From Symbiodinium natans (taxonomy: Eukaryota; Sar; Dinophyceae; Suessiales; Symbiodiniaceae): a DNA stretch of 45,468 nt. The stretch lies in NCBI GenBank assembly GCA_905221605.1, contig CAJNDS010000983.1:1-45468 (forward strand). The letters are read 5' to 3'. Below are positions 11,400-22,007 of the stretch, in pieces (position 1 is the first letter of the stretch; every line of letters begins with the position of its first letter). Below the pieces are notes generated by a model, which saw only the letters and a list, made by a program, of their open reading frames with translations, had not been told where the DNA came from and did no database searches. The position numbers were made by a program, and so were the translations under genes.

Positions 11400-13201
11400 C
11401 GGTTCCGATTCATCGCTTCGCCCACGCTTCTAGCAAATTTGCTGAGTTCTGCTATTGGGTGCCGAGCCACTTAATTTACCATGGTCGGTGTATGTAGTCG
11501 GCGAGCGGTCAACAGGGCTGTCCGCTCATGGGTCCGCTCTTCTGCCTTGCACGCAAGCGCATGTACGAAGAGGCATGCGCCAATGTAAGGGGGGCTGCCG
11601 AATGCTTCGACCCTGAGTTTGCTGATGACGGCTTTTGCGGGGGCCCGATCTCGCTGGTATGGGCGATCTTCGAACAGGAGCTAGCGCTCGCTGGGAAGCA
11701 CGGCCTGCACTTCGATCTGAGTAAGATAAAGTTGCATATCCTTGCCGGGGATGATTTCCAAGGAGACTTGCGGCCATTCACAGCACTGGGAATTCATGTC
11801 ATCAAAAGAACCAATATTCAGATGCTGCAGGTACCTGATTGGTTCAAATTCATTATACGATGAATGGAATCGGACGAAAGTCGACGATCTCAGCAAGAAC
11901 ACTCCCCCACAAATATATCTCCCTCCATCTCATGAAGCAATATTGGAGCTTTCCGAAATTGACGCATTATACGAGGACTATTCTGAGACGTCATCTCGCG
12001 CCGGTTTTGGAGGCCATAGTAGCCAGCTTCGAGTTGCGCTCCAAAGACTCGTCGCGTAAGAATTGATGGCAGCAGGCTACATTGCCCACGAAATTCGGAG
12101 GTCTTGGGCTTAGTGTGGACGAGCTTTGGATGAGCGGGGGCGTTGTCTACCGGAGTGACTTGAATTTCTTGTGCTCCATTCGACAGGTCTACGGCTCCAT
12201 GAAAGATATTTTGAAAGCAATCATCCATGCCCACCATGATCCGGCCGAGACCCATGCTCTGCAGAACCTCATCCCTTTTCTCCCGAATGTTTCCCCCCAC
12301 AGACGGTACGACCTGCCCCAATCACCGCGAATTGGTTCAGGTAGCCTGTCAGAAAATCAGCGATTGTCTTGTACAAGGATCCACTACGAGCGACGCGCTT
12401 AGGATTCGAGCGTATCAGCTTCCATGGGGTGATGGTCGGCTCGTCGGAACGCCTAGCATGAATTCAGATACTCTCCTCTGTAATATTGGAGTCCTCGACT
12501 CTCTCTCCTTGTGATTTGGATTGGAAAGTCTGATTTCTGGAGGGCAATATCCATTCTATCATCAAGCCATGGATTCTTTGGGGCATCATTCTATGACATG
12601 CATGGCGGGAGGAGCTCGCACTCGCATACACTACACCCTCCACGATTCGATCTATGCGGTCGCGGAACGGGCTGGGATGCGGCCACGGCTTGAGGTTGCG
12701 GGTCTTTTGCCAAATGCCGAGGGTAGACGCCCGGCGGCTGTTCTCTGTGTGGCTACGCCTCTTCTCCAACAAAATTCATGGTGGAAGTATCCTCGTTTGG
12801 CCATAGATATCGCTTTGGTATCTCCGTATGAGGCTTCTACTTTCAACTTGGCCGCATCGGGCTCGGGTGGGGCCGCCACGGCATATGCCGAGCGCAAGCG
12901 TCGGGATCATAACACGGAGACGGCCTGCCAGGCTCAGAACATGGGTTTTGAACCGATTGATTTTGAGACAATTGGTGGTTGCGAGATGGGTGCGCGTGGA
13001 CTCTTGAAGAGTATATGCCAGGAATACGATCGAGCTACGAATTCTCCTTTGGATACAACAAAACAAGATTTGAAAATTCGACTTTTGATTGACATTCAGA
13101 GGGGACTCTCTCACATCTTGCATAAATGTCGCGCTGCACAGGCGTCTACGGATGTGGCCCAAGGGGCTATTGGTCGTTTCCTACAAGAGAATATGTTGTG
13201 A
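11400..13201 (+). pseudogene. Decayed non-LTR retroelement: RT and RLE domains
   Basis: Pieces of one long polymerase ORF appear in order but in different frames. Around 11515-11560 QQGCPLMGPL matches the QGxPLSP block of reverse transcriptase, and FADDGF (about 11612-11632) is the YxDD active-site block. About 12079-12118 gives QATLPTKFGGLGL, common after the RT thumb in this class. The 3' part, 12521-13201, has GHHSMTCMAGG followed by a restriction-like endonuclease pattern: RRPAAV, AIDIALV, then YAERKRRDH. Damage includes an in-frame TAG just before QQGCPLMGPL, frameshifts after about 11860 and 12060 and near 12510, Tyr at both positions where the zinc knuckle normally has Cys (QYPFYHQAM), and Ala for Asp in the RPD-like motif. 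It is probably an R2/NeSL-like or dinoflagellate-type element and cannot be active. Both Cys-to-Tyr changes are G-to-A on the coding strand. Confidence 0.75.
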
Positions 13202-15170
13202 GACTTGTGGTTCATTCCTTGAGCAGCTTCGTGATATTTGATACGCCAGGTTCGACCCCCCGCGCAGGCGGTGCAAGGGAATGATCGTAGCGCCGTGGCG
13301 GGAACTCATTCGAGACATTCTCGAGTTGTCGACTTAGATGTCAAGGCGGTTGTTCGTAATGTTTTGGGATGCATAAGTCCTCCCTTTGTATAGAGTTTCG
13401 TCCGGCGTGTGTGTGCGCGTTGGGTTTGGAATTTCGTTTTCTCGAGATTCCTGGTGAATTAGGGGTGGCGGCGGGTTTTTCAATGCACGACTGGGAGTCT
13501 CGGGATGACGAAATGATCTTATTATTTGTATTTACTCTGGACGATATTTAATTCGTATTTCTGGGAATACAAGATTCTCGCACAGAAGTTGGAAATTTTT
13601 GCATTCGTAATGAATTTGTACTTTTGGGAGTACAAGTCCAATACTAAGCTTGTACTACAAAGCAAGGGATAATCAACCGACTCTTGGATAGTTTTGGATA
13701 TAGAAATCGTCTATACCTTCCTGGAAATTTTCTAATTGGAATTTTTGGATGGAGAAATCGCTTGCATTATTTCATCGGCACCAATTTCTAGGAGAAAGAC
13801 TCGATGGATAATTCAAATCAAATGGGAGCACACCCTATCAAATCAATTTTAGAGCTTGGTCCAACACAAGATGGCCAAGAACCGCACTCCTGCCGCACTA
13901 GTAGAAATCAATGGCAATAGATGGTATTATTCACGAAATTCAGAAATCTTGAATTTATTGGGAGTGTCCTTCGGGCGAGGAATAATTTTTCAAGTCTATT
14001 GAATAAATTGAGGTAACGATGATGCAAAAGATGTATATTCCCAAAAAACCAATTAAGCATGAATCCTCCATAGAGACGAAAATAATGAGAAGATATTATT
14101 GTAGCCTCGCAATGGAATAATTTGAATTTCTATTATTCCATTTATGTCTCCATGAAAAATATATTGAAATTCTTACTCCTTTGATCAAGAAGATATGGTC
14201 ATGCATATCGTCAATTTCATAAGGAAATCTTCCTAGAATTCCGATCGAATGAGAAATATTCTAATTCATAGCGCCGAATCAGAACGAATTATTATCTTAT
14301 CATGAGAGTTTTTCCTAAGAAGGGGTCATCCTAGCGAACCATTGATAATCTAAGATATCCCAAATGAAAATAATGAGAAAATGTTATTGTAGTCTCCCAA
14401 TGGACGAAGAAAAATTTATATTCGACCCCATCCAATAGAAAATGCCTTATTAACCAAAATCTCGGATGACAAGAAAAGAAAAGTAGCAATCGAATATTTA
14501 GTGTTATGAAGGGCTAAACCATGACACAATACAAGAGATTTGTATTCCCAAAAGCACCAAGCACTTCCGCACTCCCAGGCACATACACACCCCGAATTAG
14601 ACCCAGGAGAAAAGAAATATCCCAAGCCAAACGAAGAAAAATATCCACCTCGAGGAGGGGGACCCAGAAATGAGATATTTCTCTCGATATAATTCCCAAG
14701 TACAATCAAGAAAAAATTTCACAAGTGAATAAGACCATCAGAATTATATCCACTACAGTTGCCACGACTCACATGACGGAACCTGCGCATGGGGGAGTCA
14801 TCCTGCAAGTCATATCGTATCATTAGCTCAAGCATTCCTGAAGGAATCTCGAAATGATTCCTCCGCCCGCATCACCCGATCCATGATTGGTCCGACAGCG
14901 CCCCAACATGAAAGAGATTCCCAGTTGAAAACACCACCTGCAAGAGTCCACAAATTCTCTTCCATGCATTCAAACGCCCGCCACCACCCCGAATTAGAAA
15001 ATAATTTGGAGACTCGCGTCACATTTATGACGAAATTAAGTCCTATCCTCATGAAGATGAGCGCGAGCGACATATGCGCCCAATTAATTCTGAATCCGAA
15101 AGCCCCCGAGCCTATTGAAATCTCCAAGAAGTTTATCGAAACCTTTGAGTTTCGAGTTTAGGGTTTAAGG
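13202..15170. other. A+T-rich island, right part
   Basis: Follows the retroelement remnant. AATAATGAGAAxATxTTATTGTAG recurs at about 14079 and 14367, and TGGGAATACAAG-type words recur at 13563, 13626 and (inverse) about 14540. Open frames at 14416-14709 and 14828-15161 on either strand lack recognisable domains. The edge near 15165 meets TTTAGGG-like text. Confidence 0.4.
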
Positions 15171-15238
15171 CTTTCATAGGACCTCGTGAACACAAAGGTG
15201 AAGAACATTGCTCATACGCTTGGCCACGGTGTCATCTT

Positions 15239-15355
15239 ATTCCTTATTTTGGAGTAGACCCTAGAGTCAAAAAAAACATACTTCTTAGAGATAGCGCACT
15301 ATATTAGGAAGTCAGAACAAAAACAATATTCAAGCATGGTACTCCAAAACCCAGC
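15239..15355. mobile_element. Hairpin element, TTTGGAGTA family (copy 1)
   Basis: Left end TTTTGGAGTAGACCCT and right end GTACTCCAAAACCC are inverted repeats; the interior is A-rich. A second copy is at 31318-31434 with the same ends and a related interior (TATTCAAG before the right end). About 110-120 bp with no coding capacity, so MITE-like. Confidence 0.65.
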
Positions 15356-16961
15356 GTTTCGAAAACAACTTGGTCAATTCAACCGACGCCTGTGCAGTGC
15401 CAGCTTGTTTGAAACAAACCGCTTGGAAAATTCAGAATGGCACCACGTACTGTTTCTATCTCTTTTGTCTGGAGGTTTTGGGATTTAGGGTTGAGAGTTT
15501 TAGGGTTTAGGGCTTTAAGTGTTCAGACTATATAAATGTTGGTATAGTTCTAGCTGGGCTTCTAATGCTTAGAGCGGCTGCTACTGGTAGGGAGATTTGA
15601 GGGTCTTTGGAGAGGGGAGCTCTCAAAAGACCTTATTCATTTACTATAGGGTTCGGAATAAATGCTAATCGTATTCCCTTAGGGTTCCTTTATCATTTAT
15701 GTATACTATAGTAACCCCCAAGACCCTATTCTAATTATTCAAGCCCTTATATTAGCAGGGTCTAGGGGTTCTAGGAAGCTGGCGAGATTTTGCTTCAACA
15801 TCTAAGAGATGCAAGTGCTCTGCGCAACCTTCAGTTGCTGCAATGCAGCCCCGCATCAGCAGCTCGCCGATGCTTCCCAGCTGACCTGATCAGGTGATGC
15901 TGGAGAAGAACTCAAACGAAACGGGGATGTGATGAACCGGAGGGCTTCGCAAAAGGAGCCGCGTGGCATGGTCTTGTGATGAGACAAATGCTGCACGGGA
16001 TCATGCAACCCTCCATCGAATCAAGCTTCTGCCTTCACCGCCTCTTTTTTGGGGCTCTTTTGCATCTCTGGCCTGGTGCTACACACCAAGTCTGCGGTCT
16101 GCGGTCTGCGGGAGAAAGGATTAAAGGAGCGCTTTGAGTTGCATGCGGTTCACATAGGGAAAAGCTCCATGGCTGAGTCGAGCTAAAACATGGGGAGTCT
16201 GCAGGTGTAGCTCCTTTGGAGCTCTTCTTGTTCGCGCCACCCGCCTGGCCAACAACCTAGGCAAGCACTGCAGGGCACCCTGTAGGAGAAAAGGCTGCTT
16301 TGACAACAAGTCGCCAAACTAGAGGAGACCCTCTCAACCCGAAAGTTGCTGATCACGTGGCGTTTGAGGGCCCCGCAGGCAAGGGATGGGTGACCACGAA
16401 GCGACGAAGTAGCCACGAGTGGCTGGCACGCCCCCAAAAGTGTCCCCCGCTGTCGAGAAACAAGTTACACAACTTTTCCAAAAAAGTGGGCTGCATATCT
16501 CACATTATGGGTCTGAGCTGTAAGGCATCTCTTTGCTGATTACGTGCCTTGAGTTTCTCAATCAGACTTCAGCATACATAGCCTCGCGAAGCTCGCGAAG
16601 TGAGATTGGGGGGCTCACTTACCGGGGGCCCAGCGCCCACCACACTTTTACTGCCAAGTGATTTGGCATCCTAACGTGGCTACCAAAGCAAAGCCTCCGG
16701 GCCACTTGGGCCTGCGCTGCGGGGCACACTCTGCCCTAAACTACCTTAACCCTAAACCCTGACAAAAACTAGAGGAAATTGCTGATCACATCGCAGGCAG
16801 GCGATGGGTGACCACGAACACGAAGAAACCACAGGCGTCGCTGTGCTATGGGGCGAGCCCCTAAAACAATAACATGGAGATTGGGTCGCGGCAAGAACTA
16901 CATCAGCAAGCGTCGTGCGCGAGTCTTCCCCTCAGAAAAATCTGGATGTACGTCTCGGTCA

Positions 16962-19831
16962 TCACAAACTCAGATGGTCCTCATGTACCTCAACAAGTCC
17001 TTCAAGAGCACATGGCTGCAAGCCTTCGTCGAAGAGGATGCCGATCTTATTCAAGGCAACATCGAGCCCTGCGTCGGCAAGTTCGGCGTCAGCGTCCATT
17101 CGTTTGGTCTCAGCGGCGTTGTCGATGGGCTCGTAAAAGCTGATGCCGACCTCCTGCAAGACTTCCTCGAGCCCTTGGACGTTGTTCAGGATGTCAGTGA
17201 CGTTCGCGCCCCCGCTGTCGGAGGCAGCCATGATGTTGTCGATCGGCTCTGCCTGGGTGTCCACGCTCACACCTGCCAGAGTGTTCTTTGCAAGGTCCTC
17301 CTTTCCTTCTCCTTGCGCCTTTCTGCCGCGAGCGTAGCGCAGGTAAATCAGCATGAAGATGCAGCAGCCTGCAACCACGGCAGCAACGGCCACCACCGGC
17401 GCCACAGCGATGTTGTTGTCTGCTTCTTCCAGCGTGTTCGGCCGGATGGCAATCTCAATCGGGGGATCCGAAGCTTGGGCCAAGTCCATGCTCAGCACAA
17501 AGATTTCAGCCACCTGAAAGTTGGCCTTCGCAAGCTCCAACTGCTCGGCGAGGTTCGTCGTGACCTGGTTTAAGGTAGCCGTGCTTTGTAGAAGAGCCGT
17601 CGCGTTCTCCAGGAAGCCGGCCGCATCCTGCTCAAGTACGAAAGCCTTGTACGCCACGAAGGTTGCACGAACCAACTCGACCGCTTCTTGAAGCCGTCTC
17701 TCGGAGAGGCGGCGGCCAGTCTGCGTGTCGTTCAACACCGTCAGCTCCACGTACTCTGCAGCCACGCCGATGCCAAGTATGTCGCTCAAGATCACCGCCA
17801 GGCCTTCCTGAAGCTCTGCACCATCCGCAAAGGACGAATTCTCTGCTTCTGGAGTCCGGGGCCGAACAGCGAGGTCAAGGAACCCAGAAACCCGCACTGT
17901 TGCATTCCAGAAGGTCGTCGTTGTGATGCTCGTCGTCGAACTGGTCCGGCTTGTGCTGGATGTTGTCGTGGTCGTGCTGGACGCTGAGGTGCTCGAGGTG
18001 CTCGACGTGCTGGTGCTGGTGCTGCTCGTGGACGTAGAAGTCGACGACGTCGAGCTTGATGAGCTGCATGGTGCTGGATGACGTCGAGGTCGAGGATGTG
18101 CTGCTGGATGACGTGGATGTGGCCGAAGTTGATGTTGATGAAGTTGACGTGGAGGAACTGGACGTCGAAGAGCTTGATGTAGTGGATGTTGTACTGCTGC
18201 TGGAAGACGTGGTCGTGCTGGACGTTGAGGTGCTGGACGTTGAAGTGCTGGACGTCGAGGTGCTGGACGTCGAGGTGCTCGAGGTGCTCGACGTGCTTGT
18301 GCTGGTGCTGCTGGTGGACGTAGAAGTTGACGACGTCGTGGACGTCGTACTGCTGCTGGAAGATGCGGTCGTGCTGGACGTTGAGGTGCGGGACGTTGTG
18401 CCGCTTGTGGTGGTGTGGCTGGCGCTCGACGTGGTCGTGCTGCTGAAGGTGTTGCTCGTGCTGGTGGCTGTAAAGGTCGTCGTTGTTGTTGGATCACAGA
18501 ACGAAGCATTACCCGCATCTCCACCAGCATCAGACGAACCCCAGAAAAAAAAAGTTGCCATCAGTCTTCTTCGCCGCAAACGCTCCATTGTTGCTCAAGA
18601 TGGTGCTCACATTGGTGAGGTTGCCTGCGACGGCACTTGAATCCCCCCCGTTAAAGGTGTTCCTCCAGGTGACCACGGTCGCATCCGCCTTCAATGCGGC
18701 AAACGCTCCGCCATTGGTGAAAATGGCTTCCACGTTGGTAAGCTGTGCGGCGACATCGCCCGCATCCCCTCCGGAAAACGAGTTGCCCCATGTGACCACA
18801 GTTCCATCTGACCTCCTCCCTGCCACAGCAGAACTACCCGCAACTATCCAGTCCACATCCGTCAGGCGACCGTTTTCCGTATTAGATGAAGGGTCCCAAA
18901 TGACCACGGTGCCATCGCGCTGCCTGGCAACGAAGTTGCGATCAACTGCACTGACCGTGTCCACGTTGGTGAGCTGGATTGTGCCCTGCCGAAGTTTCCA
19001 GGTCTGAGTGGACCAGTCTCGATACGGGGTGTAGGTCTTCAGCGTGTCATTTGTCTGGAGGACAGCAAGTGTCCCATAAACAAGGCTGACGATTCTGACG
19101 ATCTCGCGGACGTTCGACTCCAAGAGGTACGCGGCAGCGGCACCGTCGGCACCGCCAGATTGCTCATAGGCATTGGTAACCGCTCCGCCCCAAATGACTG
19201 CCGTACCGTCTGCTTTGATGGCTGCAAAGGCATTAGGGTCGCCGGAAGAGGTGATAAGTTGGACAACGTCCGTCAGCAAGGCACTGAAGTTCTGGACATC
19301 TCCGCCGTGCCTTGAATCCCCCCAAGCCACCACCGTGCCATCCATCTTTCTTACGGCGAAGGCCTGATCAGTGGCGGCGATTGTGTCCACGTTGCTCAGC
19401 TGGTCTGCGACGGAACTCGCGTCCCCACCATTTGCCGGATCCCCCCAAGCGACCACAGTCCCATCCGTCTTCTTGGCCGCAAAGGAATAAAACCGGGTTC
19501 CGACGACCTCTTCCACATTGGTTAGGTTGTCTTTGACAGCGCTGGAGTCGCCTCCCCGTTCTGCAGATCCCCAAGTGACGAGAGTCCCATCCGACTTGCG
19601 CGCAGCAAAGGCTAGTCCGTTGGAGAAGATCGCATCCACATTCGTGAGCTGGCCACTGACGGCGCTGGAGTCCCCACCGTGCCAATCTGTACCGAGAGTG
19701 AGGACGAATCCACCCGGCGTAATGGCTGCCCATGCGCCGCCAGGGCTACCTGAAACAAGCAGAACCGGCGGGCATTGCCCGGCGACTCTTGTCCAGGTGA
19801 GAAGGAGGAGGAGGGTCACGAAGGGTGCCAT
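16962..19831 (-). pseudogene. RCC1-like membrane protein gene, frameshifted copy A
   Basis: The paralogue of the intact gene at 25412-29128. The start is the ATG at 19831 (MAPFVTLLLLLTWTRVAGQ, a signal peptide). About eight RCC1-like repeats follow, recognisable by DGTVVxWG and GGDSSAVxxQLTNV. The frame then shifts in a 9-bp T run (minus strand; 18545-18553), where copy B has one base fewer, so the frame ends soon after. The Ser/Thr stalk continues in a second frame to about 18070, where four extra bases (about 18067-18070) shift it again. The SEA-like segment, membrane helix and cytoplasmic tail are in a third frame down to 16962. The two shifts do not compensate. The stalk is much shorter than in copy B. 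Either this copy is a pseudogene or one shift (the homopolymer) is an assembly error; the 4-bp insertion would still break it. Confidence 0.8.
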
Positions 19832-19877
19832 TCTTCTTGTAGATCTAAGGATGTACGATTCTACCCGGCGCTTGCTG

Positions 19878-19930
19878 TTGAGCCAAAAGGCCTCAGCCTT
19901 TGGGTCTCAGGCCTTTCGGGCTCTCAGACC
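19878..19930 (-). promoter_or_regulatory. Spliced-leader relics upstream of copy A
   Basis: On the minus strand GCCTTTTGGCTCAA lies 47 bp upstream of the ATG. It is one base short of the dinoflagellate spliced-leader 3' part GCCATTTTGGCTCAAG. Just before it stand two more degenerate units, ACCCAAAGGCTGAG and GCCCGAAAGGCCTGAG, spaced about 15 bp as in recycled-mRNA relics. The same string precedes copy B. Confidence 0.6.
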
Positions 19931-20099
19931 TTGGATATGTTGCGCAGAAGTTTCAAGGGCAGGAGTCGACTCTGCAGCTACTATTCGTGAAGGCGACCAA
20001 GTCATTCTTTTGCCTTTTCAAGTGCTCGTCTAGCTTTTGGCTGAATCTGATAGTCTAACGCGTAGGCAACAGATATTCATATGCATTTTTTTTATGAAC

Positions 20100-20518
20100 C
20101 GCTATCAGCTTAACTCATTTCGCAGCAACTGGCCTGCGCCCCATGAAACACATCATGTGCTTTTGCTCGGCTTGGTGGATATCCACATGAGCTCCCGACA
20201 CCTATCGCCGAGTCCTTCTCCATGCTGGCACGGCCTCGTGGCAAGATCCACTTAGATTGGGTTTCGAGTTGAGGGTTTCTGGGGGAGCCAAAAACTGCAG
20301 TTGGGGAGGATTCAGGGTTCATGGTTAGGGAGGATTCGCGAGGGCGGACCAGGAAACGAAATATGTGTAGCCCGACTGCATATATTCCTACCGTCATATT
20401 TGCATTAACTTGAGGGTCCAGAATTTGACTAGGAAGGCACCAGATCTCATTCATTGCACTGCTATTGGAAACCAAACCAAAGGAAGGAGATTGAAGGGTG
20501 CCCAGATCTACGAACCTT
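20100..20518. other. Conserved upstream block shared by copies A and B
   Basis: GCTCGGCTTGGTGGAT, CTCCCGACAC and CCATGCTGGCA are kept between 20150-20260 and 29490-29590, as is GAGGGTCCAGxATT further on (about 20412 and 30314). It may contain 5' control sequence or unrecognised exons. Frames are not conserved. Confidence 0.45.
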
Positions 20519-21605
20519 AAAACCCTAAACCCTAAACCCTAAACCCTAAACCCTAAACCCTAAACCCTAAACCCTTCGGGCTGCAAGAACTTTAAGTTTC
20601 CTTCCTTCCACCACCGAGGACTGCACAAGACCCGAAAGACCCTAAACTCCATGAAATTTGAGGGAACCCTAAACCCTAAACCCTAAACCCTGATGGACCC
20701 TCGAGGTGTGGGAAGCCCCCGTCGCCCCTGAAACGTGTGGAAAACACAGCTCTGTAGCCCCGAAAGCTCGGGGAAAACCACGTTTTCCCCCGCTTCGCCC
20801 ACCCCAATGCAGGTGGAACTCGCGGATTTCCACTGTGTTTCCGTTAGCTTCACGCAACCAAACTTCAGCATGGCACCTGTGCATTACATTGCCGTACGAC
20901 GTATGGGTTCCTCCGGAGCCCCTTTAGTAGCCGAAGTGCGTCCGTCATGTGCATCATGTCTATGGGAGCTTAGGTCAAAGGCACAGCCTCCCCCGCTGCA
21001 GCGATGTACCGTCTGAGGCCCCAGCCGTTGAAAGAAACGTTGTTTTGGATTCAGGATTTAGGATTTAGGGTTTAGGGTTCAGGGTTTGGGGTTTAGGGTT
21101 TAGGGTTAAGGGTTAAGGGTTTTAAGGGTTTTGGGCTTAGGGTGCCTGGTTTAGGGTGCCTACGGCGTTTTGGGGACGACAAGAGGCAACGATCCACTGC
21201 CAAGACCGGTCCAACGAGCCCAACTCCCTAAAACCCTAACCTAAACCCTAAAACTAAACCCTAAACCCTAAACCCTAAATCCTAAATCCTAAACCCTAAA
21301 CCCTAAATCCTAAACCCTAAACCCTACCCTAAAACCCTAAATCCAGAAAGCCTTATAAAGTCCCAAACCCCAAGACAAAACACCCCCCAATTGGGCCTGA
21401 CGCGATTCGCCTGACAACTCCAGGTTCGGAGGGGCCTGGCTTGAAGGCTGGTTTAGGGTTTAGGGTTTATGGTTTAGGGTTTAGGGTTTAGGGCTTCGGG
21501 TTTCGGGTTTCGGGTTTAGGGTTTCGGGTTTGGGGTTTGGGGTTTGGGGTTTAGGGTTTAAGGTTTAGGGTTTAGGGTTTAGGGTTTAAGGTTTAGGGGT
21601 AAGCT
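20519..21605. repeat. Telomere-like arrays in both orientations (copy A)
   Basis: CCCTAAA runs at about 20519-20574, 20668-20692 and 21225-21345; TTTAGGG runs at about 21058-21135 and 21448-21600. Variants (CCCTAAAT, TTTCGGG, TTTGGGG) are clustered within runs, which suggests local expansion. The spacers at about 20690-20880, 20980-21045, 21140-21228, 21382-21446 and 21605-21640 are non-repetitive and have counterparts in copy B. Confidence 0.9.
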
Positions 21606-21645
21606 TTACGATCGTTCGCATGAACTCATGTACACTGTCTACTAT
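20690..21645 (-). CDS. Candidate split gene, copy A (exon-like blocks)
   Basis: Non-repeat blocks between arrays stay open on the minus strand and match blocks of copy B at about 30985-32236. The clearest are VHEFMRTIVKLT (A, about 21605-21640) against VNEFMRTIVKLTK (B), PSSQAPPNLELSGE (A) against PSSQAPLDPELPRA (B), and ASSTCIGVGEAGE, which is in both. I did not obtain a full set of in-frame junctions, so boundaries are approximate. No family is recognised. The alternative is conserved non-coding spacers, but amino-acid conservation alongside base changes favours exons. Confidence 0.35.
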
Positions 21646-21769
21646 TTGCTTAAGAACAGCCCCAAAAAGGAAAAACTACATACTCCTCCTTGGCAATATA
21701 GGGATGGCTATCTTTCTAGAGCTACTATCAACAGAATTGGTGCTATAGCATATCTCAGTAGAGTGCGTC

Positions 21770-21868
21770 GCTCCCCCTTAGAGTAGCAGTCCTTAATGGG
21801 GATTTAGGGTTTAGGGTACTAGAACTCCTATTAAGGACTGTTAGTATAAGGGGGGAACATCTCAAGTG
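21770..21868. mobile_element. Hairpin element, CCCTTATACTA family, with telomere-like loop
   Basis: CCCCTTAGAGTAGCAGTCCTTAAT on the left mirrors ATTAAGGACTGTTAGTATAAGGGG on the right. The loop contains ATTTAGGGTTTAGGG. Related to 29628-29732 and to the ends of esterase intron 6 (34668-34879). Confidence 0.7.
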
Positions 21869-22007
21869 TCACACATTCAATGTTCGGGGGGGTTTGGGGG
21901 GTGGGCGGGGGTGGGAGGTTCGGGAACATTTGGGGGAGGACCCTAGACCCTAAACCTGAGACCCTACAGAAAGGGTCGCTGTGGGCCTGCACATCTAAAC
22001 TTAACCC

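Larger units (their letters stand above)
15553..21650. repeat. Segmental duplication, copy A
   Basis: Starts with AGCTGGGCTTCTAATGCTTAGAGCGGCTGCT (15553), carries the damaged RCC1-like gene, its upstream region and a chain of short blocks alternating with telomere-like arrays, and is still recognisable at GATCGTTCGCATGAACTCAT (about 21610). Copy B (about 24064-32250) keeps the same order of blocks. The arrays between blocks differ in position and length between the copies. Copy A has an extra hairpin-like insertion at about 15641-15760 that is absent from B. Confidence 0.85.

Noticed and set aside
13238-13262. GGTTCGACCCC resembling a tRNA B box
   Set aside because: No matching A box, acceptor stem or anticodon arm could be placed around it.
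14416-15161. Open frames of 90-99 codons on both strands
   Set aside because: Those checked start at non-ATG codons, all overlap on opposite strands in A+T-rich eroded DNA, and none shows a domain.
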